DNA from: an uncultured Aquincola sp.
GTDB lineage: Bacteria; Pseudomonadota; Gammaproteobacteria; Burkholderiales; Burkholderiaceae
Direction: 5' to 3'
NCBI GenBank assembly: GCA_937883885.1
Contig: CAKZXL010000118.1
Span: 1 to 14,430, forward strand
DNA: 14,430 bases
The position numbers and the translations under genes were made by a program. This document shows, one piece after another, positions 4,972 through 12,834 of the stretch. The notes beneath the pieces are model-generated. The model worked only from the letters and a program-made list of their open reading frames with translations. It did not search any database and was not told the DNA's origin. How positions within the stretch are numbered: position 1 is the first letter of the stretch; each line of letters begins with the position of its first letter.

Positions 4972-6952
4972 GCGGGTGCTTGAGGTTCGCAAGATCCTCG
5001 ACGGAAAGACCGTTGTGCTGGAGGATCAGGAGACCGGTGCGCTGTCGAACACGTCGGTCGGCAAGTTGTCGGCTGATGTCCTCAATGGCAGGCTGGCGCT
5101 GGTTCATACCACCTTTGTTACTCCCGCCGCGAACTCGCCGGACAGAAGCTCGGTCGACCTTGTCGGCTCGCTGGACTCACTCCCTGAGCGGTACAGGAAT
5201 GAGCTGCTGCGAAGGCGGGCATACATCGGTCACCTTCGGCGCCAAGGCTTGAGTCGGGGAATGCGGCGCGACATCAAGAAGTGTTTGGCCAAGCTGGCGG
5301 TCAGCCTAAATTCGAACGACGAGAAGGCAGGCGCGGGGGCAGACCCGACAGATAGGGAGCTTCGAAAAAGGTTGACTCTTCCTGTCCCGTCCGAGTCCAC
5401 CGTTATGAAATGGTGGCGCGAATTTGAGTTGGAGGCGGATGCGCCGAGCGCACTGATCAGCGGGAACGTCGGGCGACGTCGTGTACGCAAGCTGCCAGAC
5501 CGGGTGTTTGCTGTGATCTCGGAGAAGCTCAAGACGCATTACTGCACGCGTGCGAGGCCGCCGCTGACGGAAACAGTCATTGAGATCAACAAGCGGCTGG
5601 CGCACATGCCCTGCAAAGCTGACCAGTACCAAGTGAGTGAACCCACAGTTCGGCGAGCGTTGAAAGAAATCGAGCCTTTCGCGGTGGATGCCGCGCGTTA
5701 CGGCAGGGCTTATGCCCGCAACAAGTGGCGGTACAGCCTGTCCGGTACAGGTGCAAGCCGACCGTTGGAGCGTGTCGAGATCGATCACACGCTTTTGGAT
5801 CTCGTGGTCGTTCACGACCAGACAGGGATGCCATTGGGGCGACCGACGATCACTGTTGTGGTGGACGCGTACTCCGGATACGTCTTGGGCTTCTTCATTA
5901 GTTTCTGGGGAACAGGGCTGCCAGCGACGCTCAGCGCCATCCGGCAGGCAGTGCTTCCGAAGGACGAGCTCACCGCATCGTTTCCTGAACTGCAGCGGCC
6001 GTGGTTGGCGTGGGGCCTGCACGATCTCTGGGTGGTCGACAACGGGCTGGAGTTCCACTCTCCCCAGTTCCGGCTTGCAGCGCTTGAGATGGCCGCCGAC
6101 GTCCTGTTCTGCCGGGTCCGTCAACCGTGGCTTAAGCCGGTCGTTGAGCGCACGATGTTGGACCTGAAGATGTCGCTGCCCAAGTCAGGGCTGGTCGTCA
6201 AAGGGTTGACTAACGAGCTGCCGCTCGACGCGAGCAAGTCGGCCTGCGTGCGATTCAGCGACCTCTGCTTCGGCCTGCTCAAAGCGTTCGTCGATGTTCA
6301 TCCGCTGGAAGTAAACGCCCGTCGGCTCGCGCGTCCGCTGGATCTGTTCGGCGAGGGGCTTGCTTCTATGCCGATGCCAGAGCTGCCAGCCGATCTGAAG
6401 TCATTCGATCTGCTCGGATGTCTGTCGAAGCTGCTGACAGTCGGGAACGAGGGCGTCGTCATGGACTACCTTCGATTCAACTCCAAAGAGCTGCAGGACA
6501 TCCGCCGCCGTACGGGGGCCACCTTCAGGGCCATGATCAAGTTCCAGCCTGGCAATTTGGGCGCCGTTTATGTGCAGGACCCCGGCACCAAGCATTGGCT
6601 CGGGGTCCCTTCCACATGCCCCGAGTACAGCGTTGGCCTGTCGATCATCCAGCATCGTGCGATTCGAAAGTCGCTCAAGGATGGACTCCAAGCCAAGCGT
6701 GCGACAAAGCAGTTCCTCCACGCCAAGGCCGAGCTCAACGAGATCTGGGCGGAAGCAATCAAAGTCGGGCGAAAGCTGAAGGGGCTGCAGCTGCGCGCTA
6801 TGCAGGGCCTGACCTCTGCTGATGTCCTTGGAGACGCTGCTCCGCTCTCCTGCCCATTGCCTGGCGACTTTCTTGCCCGCGCTGAAGACGATGAGCATAC
6901 AGGCACGCCGTTGCGAGAGATTCCTTCTTACGAATCCTTCCAGTTGGAGTGA
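4925..6952 (+). CDS. tnsB: TnsB/TniA-type DDE transposase (675 aa)
   Basis: This enzyme binds transposon ends and catalyses 3'-end cleavage and strand transfer. It has the rve/Mu-type integrase core, with D287 (VEIDHTLLD), D372 (WVVDNGLEFHS) and E408 (PWLKPVVERTMLD), a DD35E spacing. The stretch TITVVVDAYSGYVLGFF between the first two is typical. The N-terminal ~270 residues hold the DNA-binding helix-turn-helix domains (for example RRAYIGHLRRQGLSRGMRRD and ESTVMKWWREFELEADAP). The region after the core (about 480-580) corresponds to the Mu-type C-terminal beta-barrel and TnsC-interaction tail. The start at 4925 has GAGGAGG 5 nt before it and overlaps tnsA by 47 bp; an upstream TTG at 4898 is less likely. 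Length is usual for TniA/TnsB and no lesion is seen. Confidence 0.95.
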   Translation: MPRYQLAAGLLLRRGERVLEVRKILDGKTVVLEDQETGALSNTSVGKLSADVLNGRLALVHTTFVTPAANSPDRSSVDLVGSLDSLPERYRNELLRRRAYIGHLRRQGLSRGMRRDIKKCLAKLAVSLNSNDEKAGAGADPTDRELRKRLTLPVPSESTVMKWWREFELEADAPSALISGNVGRRRVRKLPDRVFAVISEKLKTHYCTRARPPLTETVIEINKRLAHMPCKADQYQVSEPTVRRALKEIEPFAVDAARYGRAYARNKWRYSLSGTGASRPLERVEIDHTLLDLVVVHDQTGMPLGRPTITVVVDAYSGYVLGFFISFWGTGLPATLSAIRQAVLPKDELTASFPELQRPWLAWGLHDLWVVDNGLEFHSPQFRLAALEMAADVLFCRVRQPWLKPVVERTMLDLKMSLPKSGLVVKGLTNELPLDASKSACVRFSDLCFGLLKAFVDVHPLEVNARRLARPLDLFGEGLASMPMPELPADLKSFDLLGCLSKLLTVGNEGVVMDYLRFNSKELQDIRRRTGATFRAMIKFQPGNLGAVYVQDPGTKHWLGVPSTCPEYSVGLSIIQHRAIRKSLKDGLQAKRATKQFLHAKAELNEIWAEAIKVGRKLKGLQLRAMQGLTSADVLGDAAPLSCPLPGDFLARAEDDEHTGTPLREIPSYESFQLE

Positions 6953-6955
6953 GCC

Positions 6956-7855
6956 ATGACATCGACCCTCTTGGAGGCGGCCAACTTGGCCTGCAAGCAG
7001 ATTGGGCAAGCGGTAGTCATGCACGATGCGTTTAAACGTGCACGGGACACGATCATTGAACTCGTGGAGCTTGCCGAGATCAGCGGTACACCCTTCGGCG
7101 CATGCGTGGTCGGGCCAAGTGGGATCGGCAAGAACACGCTGATCAGCGTTCTGCGTCAGCAGGTGGGCAGTGCCGACCTTTTTGGCGCGCGACCGTTATC
7201 GATGAGCTTATCGATCCAGGCTACGCCGTCAGTGGGCCAAGTAATCGGTGCCATGTTGACGCAGCTGTCCTTCCCACCCACGATCAGGCCGGCAAAGGTC
7301 TACGAGCAGTCTGTGGATCTTGTGGCGGCCATGAAGGATCAGCGGGTCAAGCTGCTGTTCATCAACGAGGCACACCACCTCAGTGAAGGTGGTCGGCGGC
7401 TGTCCGGCAAAACGATCACCGACTATCTGAAGCTGGTTGTCGATGACACCAATATCGTGGTTGTCATGCTTGGCACGGCCAGCGGCGGCTATCTCGAGCA
7501 GCTCAATGACCAACTGTTCAGCCGCGCTCCCGCGCGATGCAAGCTGGAGGCATTCCCGGCAAACAGCGCATGGGCGGCAATCCTTCAGGGTCTTGCGAAG
7601 GAGTGCGAAGCATTCGACATCAGCGCCGCACACACTCAGTTTGACAAGCAGGTTCACAAAGCCACTAAAGGGTTGCTCCGTCCATTGAAGCAGCTCTTGA
7701 TGATGTCCGTACGCAAGGCTGCGCTTCGAGGGTTACTGGCAATCGATCAGCAGGCACTGTTCGAGGCGTTTGACGTGCTGTTTGGGGATAGCGGTAGGGT
7801 CGCCAACCCATTCACCAAGAAAGCCGGCCATGCTGCGCGCGCTGCCGCGGTCTGA
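6956..7855 (+). CDS. tnsC: TnsC/TniB-type AAA+ ATPase, transposition regulator (299 aa)
   Basis: This is the ATP-dependent adaptor that links the TniQ target complex to the transposase. Walker A is GPSGIGKNT at residues 53-61 (K59). The Walker B region is KLLFINEAHHL, with N137-E138 where family members normally have Asp-Glu. A sensor-1-like block follows (IVVVMLGTASGG) and a C-terminal AAA lid ends in KGLLRPLKQLLMMSVRKAAL. The ATG lies 3 nt after the transposase stop, with GGAG upstream. Length is standard for TniB and shorter than Tn7 TnsC. The Asp-to-Asn change may weaken magnesium coordination and ATP hydrolysis; the glutamate is kept, so activity cannot be excluded. The gene end overlaps the first TniQ gene by 26 bp. 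Confidence 0.92.
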   Translation: MTSTLLEAANLACKQIGQAVVMHDAFKRARDTIIELVELAEISGTPFGACVVGPSGIGKNTLISVLRQQVGSADLFGARPLSMSLSIQATPSVGQVIGAMLTQLSFPPTIRPAKVYEQSVDLVAAMKDQRVKLLFINEAHHLSEGGRRLSGKTITDYLKLVVDDTNIVVVMLGTASGGYLEQLNDQLFSRAPARCKLEAFPANSAWAAILQGLAKECEAFDISAAHTQFDKQVHKATKGLLRPLKQLLMMSVRKAALRGLLAIDQQALFEAFDVLFGDSGRVANPFTKKAGHAARAAAV

Positions 7856-8831
7856 TGAGGCCTTCGCCGACGAGTCAGTGCTCGGCTACGCGATGCGCAT
7901 GGCCGAATTGAACAGGGTCAACGGCCTGGAGGGGACGGCCCGATTGCTGGGCTGTGGGTCAGTCGTGCGTGGCGGCGCTTCTCATGCAACCGCTATCGGC
8001 CTGCTCTACGGCGCGAGTCCGTCGCGGCTGGTCTCGCTCGCGCCGCAGCGCTTTCGGCGGAACGGCGAGCTTCACGTGTCGCTGCTAGGGTGTGAGTTTT
8101 CGCGGCCCTGGCTGCTGCGTTCGCAGCGCCCGCAGGTCTGTCCCCAATGCCTAACAACTCATGGCTACGTGCGCGCGGACTGGGATCTTCTGTTCGTGAC
8201 GCAGTGCAGAGTTCATTGGACGAGGCTGCTGGACCAGTGTCCCAGCTGCAAAGAGCCGTTGCATTGGCGACGCAAAACCCTAAAACGCTGCACGTGCGGC
8301 AGCGACTTGTCGGCGATTGGTGCCGCGGACACCGGGAGCTGTGCCGCGCAGGACCTTACTGCGTGGTTGGCTAGCCGCTTGGGTTTACCAGCTGCGAGCA
8401 GGGCGTTTGCCGGCGAACGTGGTTGGCTAGGACATCTCGACGCACTATCGGTCGATGGCGCTTTGCTCTTGGTGTGGGCGTTCGGGGTCAGGCGAACTGC
8501 TGCTGACATCGTTGATCCTGGGAGAACGCACGGCCCGATCGCGACTTTAGAGGTTAACGCAATCGTGGAAAGGGCTCGCTCCCGGCTCGAGGCCGTGAGT
8601 GCGGATGGCGCATCTGCTGCTCAGGATATAGCGGCGACCGTGCATGTCAGTGCGCTGGTGTCTCTGGCCTTACGCGGTCTGGCAGAAGGAGATCGACGCA
8701 TCGCCACTCAGCTGCTCGCGCGATTGGGCTACAGAACCTGGAAAAACGGGCGACTTCGGAATCAAAGTCCGCAGGCGCAACTGGAGCTTTTTACGTTCCC
8801 ACCTGCCAGCGTTTTGAGGGGCTTTGAATGA
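7830..8831 (+). CDS. tniQ: First TniQ-family target-selection protein (TniD-type, 333 aa)
   Basis: TniQ/TnsD proteins recognise the target site and recruit TnsC. The N-terminus has the family ADESVLGYAMRMAELN pattern. A zinc-binding domain follows: C104-P-Q-C107, H111, C126-R-V-H129, C137-P-S-C140, and a second pair C154-T-C156. The central DWDLLFVTQCRVHWTRLLDQ is a typical TniQ knuckle. The C-terminal half is helical (HVSALVSLALRGLAEGDRRI) and poorly conserved, as expected for the DNA-reading part. The ATG at 7830 begins inside the ATPase gene; a longer start at 7770 would add residues unlike the family. At 333 aa it is short compared with Tn7 TnsD (about 500 aa), closer to TniQ of Tn5053/Tn6022-like elements. 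Confidence 0.9.
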   Translation: MLRALPRSDEAFADESVLGYAMRMAELNRVNGLEGTARLLGCGSVVRGGASHATAIGLLYGASPSRLVSLAPQRFRRNGELHVSLLGCEFSRPWLLRSQRPQVCPQCLTTHGYVRADWDLLFVTQCRVHWTRLLDQCPSCKEPLHWRRKTLKRCTCGSDLSAIGAADTGSCAAQDLTAWLASRLGLPAASRAFAGERGWLGHLDALSVDGALLLVWAFGVRRTAADIVDPGRTHGPIATLEVNAIVERARSRLEAVSADGASAAQDIAATVHVSALVSLALRGLAEGDRRIATQLLARLGYRTWKNGRLRNQSPQAQLELFTFPPASVLRGFE

Positions 8832-9871
8832 CCTACCGCCTGCATGGGGCGCCAGCCCCTTTTCCCACCGAATCACCAAACTCCTGGCTCCAGCGGATCG
8901 CTCATCGATACGATCTCGGCTTCGCTGATTTGCAAAACACCTTGGGCACGCGGTGGACGACAGATGCCGATCTTGAGATGCGAGGGCCGGCGTATGGCGC
9001 GATCGCCCGTGTATGCGGACGTCCTCTGACCGAGGTCAGTCTCATGTACTCCATTTTCGGTGTGGGGCAAGGCGCCCGGGTGGCGATTCGCGATAAAGAA
9101 AGAAGGCCGGTTTACCGATTCTGCGTAGGTTGCTTTCAGGAGGATACGGTTCCCCATCTGCGCATTGAGTGGAGACTGGCGCCTTGGGAGGCTTGCCCCC
9201 GACACCTATGCCGACTTCGAAGCAGCTGTGTCGGCTGCCGCAAGCCTTGGAGAATGGAAGCTGCCGTCCTCCGTGAACGAGCGTCGAAGGCACACACTCT
9301 TGCCCATTGCCGATGGTGCGGCCTTGACCAACGCCAGACGGTCACAGAAAAACCGTCGCCGAATCTTACAGATGCTGCGAAGTTAGGGTGTGCTGTTGTA
9401 AGCGCACTTGCGAATGGGCATGCGGTAATTACCCGAGGGCTTTCGACATTCCAAGTGGATGTCTCTTTCGTGCTATCGAATCTGCACCTTCTGAGTGCGG
9501 GAAGAAACGAGGCGTACGTCAACCTTGTAGTTGATCGGACCGCAACTGTTGGAGTCGAACGTCGCCTTGCACTCCGGCGCGCCGGCGTTGATGCAAAGCT
9601 CCGAGGCCGCACGCGGGTCTTGTATGACCGCTACCATCACGGCCTCAGAGACGGTGGATGCCTTCACAGGGCCTTGTATGCGCCTGAGACTCACCCTGCG
9701 CTCGGGGCGACTGTCGAGCCAGTTAGCGAATGCGAAGGGGCACAGAAGCCGGACTTCCGAGGTTCCACTGCCCCGTATGATGCTCGTCAAGATGGGGCCG
9801 CGTCTCTCCACGGGTCTGTGGATCGACCAGTGACTTTCGGACCGATGCCCAAGCGGTCATCGAACGGTTGA
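8828..9871 (+). CDS. tniQ: Second TniQ-family target-selection protein (TniE-type, 347 aa)
   Basis: The N-terminus (APFPTESPNSWLQRIAHRY) is the TniQ opening motif. The zinc ligands repeat the family spacing: C99-V-G-C102, H110, C123-P-R-H126, C134-V-G-C137, then C161-R-W-C164, with HLRIEWRLAPWEACPRHLCR in the knuckle. It starts on the ATGA overlap with the first TniQ gene, so translation is probably coupled. The two TniQ proteins share architecture but little residue identity, so this is not a recent duplication. Two TniQ/TnsD-type selectors in one element suggest either two targeting pathways or a hetero-complex. The last ~110 residues (after about 230) are Arg/Gly/Pro-rich with no recognisable motif, and the true C-terminus may be altered. 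Confidence 0.85.
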   Translation: MTYRLHGAPAPFPTESPNSWLQRIAHRYDLGFADLQNTLGTRWTTDADLEMRGPAYGAIARVCGRPLTEVSLMYSIFGVGQGARVAIRDKERRPVYRFCVGCFQEDTVPHLRIEWRLAPWEACPRHLCRLRSSCVGCRKPWRMEAAVLRERASKAHTLAHCRWCGLDQRQTVTEKPSPNLTDAAKLGCAVVSALANGHAVITRGLSTFQVDVSFVLSNLHLLSAGRNEAYVNLVVDRTATVGVERRLALRRAGVDAKLRGRTRVLYDRYHHGLRDGGCLHRALYAPETHPALGATVEPVSECEGAQKPDFRGSTAPYDARQDGAASLHGSVDRPVTFGPMPKRSSNG

Positions 9872-9970
9872 AAGCCAGGGAGGGTGCGGCGATTAGGCGC
9901 ATGTCACGGAGGTAGCCATGGGACGCCTACATGCATAAGTTTTGGGAGCATGTGTGGCGTGGGCTAGCCT

Positions 9971-9999
9971 GTGAACCGCCCCGGCCCGGGGCGGTTCAC
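9971..9999. terminator. 13-bp perfect stem-loop between convergent genes
   Basis: GTGAACCGCCCCG, loop GCC, CGGGGCGGTTCAC. It lies in the 171-bp gap between the second TniQ gene (plus strand) and the secreted-protein gene (minus strand), where a two-way terminator would be expected. There is no T-run on either side. Its half, TGAACCGCCCCG, recurs at 14233-14244 beside the IS3-family element, so it may instead derive from insertion-sequence ends. Confidence 0.5.
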
Positions 10000-10042
10000 G
10001 GGACGGTTCAGCCGTACTTTGGTGAAACTTGCTAAGAGAGCA

Positions 10043-10810
10043 TTACTTCAGGCAGCGCGCGAGTAGTTCGTCATATCCAGCTGGGTCCTCTTCCGCGTAA
10101 CGCTCAGCGCGCACGGTATCCTTTAAAATTTCGCAGTGCGCACCCGGCTTCGAAATTTGCAATTCCGGTTTTCGCGGGGTCGCGATCGTCCGCAGGAGTG
10201 CATCGACACCTTCGCGGGTTTGGCGTGGATTTGAACAGGTGCGATATGACGCTCGCTCGCGGCGCTTATCCGACAATTTCTTCACTGCGATTTGTAGGCG
10301 AACTAACTCTCTAGCTGTGAGCGTCGCTTTCTCATCAACGTAGAGGTAGAAGTCCTCGGCAAGGCCGGTTGCATCCTTCCCGTCGGCCCGAACTGCACCT
10401 ACGACGTAGTTGATGACGCCTCCGACAGTCCTACCAGCAGTCCATGCCGGGCAAACATACGCCGCCGCGGAACTGCAAACAAGAGCATCCGCACTTACTA
10501 GGCCGAACTCTCTAACAGCTTCGAGGTTTTTACCCTCATAAGCGTAGACCGCCACTGATGAAAGGCCGAGAGCTGGCCCGATCCACGACAGACGCTTCGC
10601 AAAGTCCGAAGCTATTGCTAGCTCCTCCGTAGAATTTTTGACTATCGCGTCCAGTTGCTGGCAAGCAAGTACGTATTCCGGAAAACTGGAAACTAGTCCA
10701 ACTCCGTCGATTGCCTGCCGGGCAGGGGTGGTGGAATTTTGTGATTGGGCCTGCGCCCCAAGAACAGTAAGTACAGCGCACAAGGCGCTTGCTTGAGTAG
10801 TAGGTCTCAT
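10043..10810 (-). CDS. Secreted cysteine-containing protein of unknown function (255 aa)
   Basis: I do not recognise this protein. The chosen start (10810) opens a signal peptide, MRPTTQASALCAVLTVLGAQAQ, with an AQA cleavage site; an in-frame start at 10933 lies within the upstream gene and would spoil the signal. The mature part has six cysteines in spread positions (LACQQL, LVCSSAAAYVCPAW, YRTCSN, AHCEIL and the last four residues), suggesting disulfides in the periplasm. A Gly/Ala-rich hydrophobic middle (about residues 78-145) could bury in a membrane or pack as helices, followed by charged helices (LTARELVRLQIAVKKLSDKR). It follows the lipoprotein gene by 16 bp on the same strand, so the two are probably one operon and may act together in the envelope. 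Base composition is more A/T-rich than the left part of the window. Confidence 0.75.
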   Translation of the reverse strand: MRPTTQASALCAVLTVLGAQAQSQNSTTPARQAIDGVGLVSSFPEYVLACQQLDAIVKNSTEELAIASDFAKRLSWIGPALGLSSVAVYAYEGKNLEAVREFGLVSADALVCSSAAAYVCPAWTAGRTVGGVINYVVGAVRADGKDATGLAEDFYLYVDEKATLTARELVRLQIAVKKLSDKRRERASYRTCSNPRQTREGVDALLRTIATPRKPELQISKPGAHCEILKDTVRAERYAEEDPAGYDELLARCLK

Positions 10811-10826
10811 GACATCATGACACCTA

Positions 10827-11987
10827 TCAGCGAATGCCGCCTGCTCTTGCCCGACATGCGGCAATGACAGAAACGGCGCGGTTCGCAATGGCAGCCATGT
10901 ATAGATTGACATGCTGTTGGTACGACTGTTCATTCATACCGAACGCATCGTCAGGGGCGGCCGAACACCGAGAAGGAATCTCTCGAAGACCCTTGATCCT
11001 GTCTTCAATTGGTCCGAGAGATGCCGCCGCTTCACGCTGCCCCCTTTCTGTCTGCGCAAGTGCAGCCTCAGACTCACGAGCAGCCTGGGCAGTTCTGATC
11101 GCAATCTCTTTCAACGAGAGGCCGGACGATATATCTTTGCGGAACGACGCGTCAGTCGCTAACCACAAGCGGCGCATTTTCTTTAAACGCTCGTTCGACG
11201 GGCAAACGGGTAGACGCTGATCTAGATGCCGTATAGTAGTTGGACAGCCGTCCACGGTTGGCGGCACCCCGACTAAGTCTCGTTCCGCTTGTAAGATCGC
11301 TTCGTCTAACTGGGCATCCAACGACGGTGCGCTAGACGACTGACTGGGCTGGGCTGAATTTGATACGGCGTGCACCTGGCCAGCGCCCTGCTTTCCGGCG
11401 TCTGACAGTTTAACGCGGCCATATGGGCTGGATGGCCTATCTTTCCACCAGTCACGCCAATCGTCAACGTCGTCAAGCACTTCTTTGTCAAAGTATGACA
11501 GGACCGTCGGCAAAGGAGGCGTTGACCTCGCGGGTAGGGCTTGCGATGCTGATGCACCCATCTCCCGCTTGGGCAGCATCTGGTTCATCAGCCCACCTGC
11601 CACCACTTTCGCGTCGCGAAAGCCATGCATGGGTGAGTCTCGCCAAGTCGCGCGGCCTACTAAGTCCCCGGATCGATTTAGAAGGACGATCTGCAAGCTT
11701 CGCAGGTAGGTGGCTAGATCCCAGCCCCACTCCGCAATGTAGGATATTATCGCATCGCTATTTGTTGACTCGCCGGGTCTCAGTTCGGTCGAGTCCACCA
11801 CATATCCCGACCGCTCAGCGCTTGAGGCAATCGCGTCCTTTAGTTCCGCGGAATCGTCGGGTAAGCGCAGCAACGATACTGAACGAACACCCGACAGCTC
11901 GTCTGGCTTTAAGTCAGATATGTGCTGCGTCGTTGAACAGCCAGCGATCAAGAGGGAGCCCAGGACGTAAAGCAGGGTGCGTCGCAT
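10827..11987 (-). CDS. Lipoprotein of unknown function (386 aa)
   Basis: The N-terminus is a clear lipoprotein signal, MRRTLLYVLGSLLIAGCSTT, with C17 as the lipidated residue; Ser at +2 predicts outer-membrane placement. The start at 11987 has GGAGG 6 nt upstream and is preferred over 12017. Residues ~25-150 form a compact alpha/beta domain (SGVRSVSLLRLPDDSAE, ISYIAEWGWDLATYLRSLQI, HGFRDAKVVAGGLMNQML). A Ser/Pro/Gln-rich linker (about 185-240) follows. The C-terminal part is largely helical, with an Ala/Glu/Arg coiled-coil-like stretch (RTAQAARESEAALAQTERGQ) and four cysteines spread over it. I know no named family. It is first in an apparent two-gene operon with the secreted protein downstream. 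It may be transposon cargo, since it lies behind the TniQ genes in the opposite direction. Confidence 0.8.
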   Translation of the reverse strand: MRRTLLYVLGSLLIAGCSTTQHISDLKPDELSGVRSVSLLRLPDDSAELKDAIASSAERSGYVVDSTELRPGESTNSDAIISYIAEWGWDLATYLRSLQIVLLNRSGDLVGRATWRDSPMHGFRDAKVVAGGLMNQMLPKREMGASASQALPARSTPPLPTVLSYFDKEVLDDVDDWRDWWKDRPSSPYGRVKLSDAGKQGAGQVHAVSNSAQPSQSSSAPSLDAQLDEAILQAERDLVGVPPTVDGCPTTIRHLDQRLPVCPSNERLKKMRRLWLATDASFRKDISSGLSLKEIAIRTAQAARESEAALAQTERGQREAAASLGPIEDRIKGLREIPSRCSAAPDDAFGMNEQSYQQHVNLYMAAIANRAVSVIAACRARAGGIR

Positions 11988-12054
11988 ATTGCCTCCAGAT
12001 CCGACTATGCATGACAATCTTCAGGAATGGAAGAGAGCAAGTCGGTTCAGGAAT

Positions 12055-12720
12055 CGACTCTGCAAAATTTATGCTCGACGCGCCGACAGCGGTCACGTGG
12101 TCTCCTGAGCAGCGGCGGTCACGGTGCTCTGCGGGCACGCGGCCGGCCGTCAGCTCTCTCGGTAGCTTGGCCGTGTTGGCTGCATATGGCGCCAGAACGG
12201 TCAGGGCCAGCAGAAGGCCATCCAGATCCAAGCGGGCGATGGCCTGCAGCAGCCAGCGGATGTCGAAGCCCGCGGCGCTGAGCATCGCGTGCAGCGCGTC
12301 ACCCTCAGGACCCTTGAGCCAGCAGCGGTCCATGCGGTGGTCGGCAATCGTTTGGCCGATCGGCAGTTCGATGGTCCGGCGTCGCTTCAACCAGGTCTTT
12401 CGCTTCGGACTGAGCGATTTGAACTTGCCGCGGTGGATTACCTGGACCGGCGCCACGTCCTAGTCCACACCCCGGTAGCCCAGGTCCACCATGGCGGTGA
12501 TGGGCTTCGCGCCGATGTCTGCAGCAAGTTGGTGGCCTGCTCAATCTGCGCGGCCAGGATGTGGCCGTCGTATGGGTTTTCAGGGAAGCTGTGCGCCTCG
12601 ACAATCAACCCGTTCTGATGGTGACTGCGAGGCTGACTTCAAGCCTCACTCGTAGGGCTTGCGCGCATTGCCTTTGCTGATACACATGGCCTCACGAGCA
12701 TGCAGTGCATACAGCTTGTT
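12055..12720 (-). pseudogene. IS5-family transposase remnant (C-terminal part, frameshifted)
   Basis: Reading the minus strand across several frames recovers a continuous IS5-type transposase: LYALHAREAMCISKGNARKP, a TGA at 12646-12648, VSLAVT, then NGLIVEAHSFPENPYDGHIL, then DIGAKPITAMVDLGYRGVD, a TAG at 12460-12462, DVAPVQVIHRGKFKSL, RTIELPIG and ADHRMDRCWLKGPEGDALHA. The catalytic Asp (VDLGYRGVD) and Glu (TIELPIG) regions are recognisable. The N-terminal half is missing and at least two frameshifts plus two stops make it dead. The 3' limit is estimated from the weak tail ending INFAES; inverted repeats were not found. Confidence 0.85.
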
Positions 12721-12834
12721 GTTATAGGGGGTGGACAACCATTGTTTGCGTCTTCGATACAATTGCCGCCACTCGCTGTGCAAGAGCGAGTCGTTGTCCA
12801 GCTTCCCTGCTCCGTGACCATGAAGGATCCCAGT

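Larger units (their letters stand above)
4022..9871 (+). mobile_element. Core of a Tn7-like transposon (TnsA-TnsB-TnsC-TniQ-TniQ), ends not located
   Basis: Five consecutive co-directional genes encode a TnsA-like endonuclease, DDE transposase, AAA+ ATPase and two TniQ proteins, with overlaps of 47, 26 and 4 bp and one 3-bp gap. This gene order is that of the tniC-tniA-tniB-tniD-tniE module known from AbaR/Tn6022-type elements. The limits given are only those of the module: the left end probably lies in 4022-4160. The right end was not seen, so it may lie beyond the lipoprotein and HEPN-like genes or have been lost. No comM gene, the usual target of the AbaR branch, is visible next to it. Confidence 0.75.

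Noticed and set aside
5306..6124. 272-codon minus-strand frame within the DDE transposase gene
   Set aside because: The plus strand carries a complete, motif-verified transposase there; the opposite frame has no recognisable features.
9473..9811. 113-codon minus-strand open frame with many G/C third positions under the second TniQ gene tail
   Set aside because: Its codon triplets coincide exactly with those of the TniQ gene, so its third positions are that gene's first positions, which are naturally G/C-rich. No ribosome binding site or known family supports it.
4285..9871. Antibiotic or heavy-metal resistance cargo as in AbaR islands
   Set aside because: None of the intact genes in the window resembles a resistance determinant.
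11423..12463. 346-codon plus-strand frame across the lipoprotein gene start and the IS5 remnant
   Set aside because: It crosses a gene boundary and a dead transposase, is Arg/Ser-rich and has no motif; the minus-strand reading has a clear lipobox and homologous IS5 segments.
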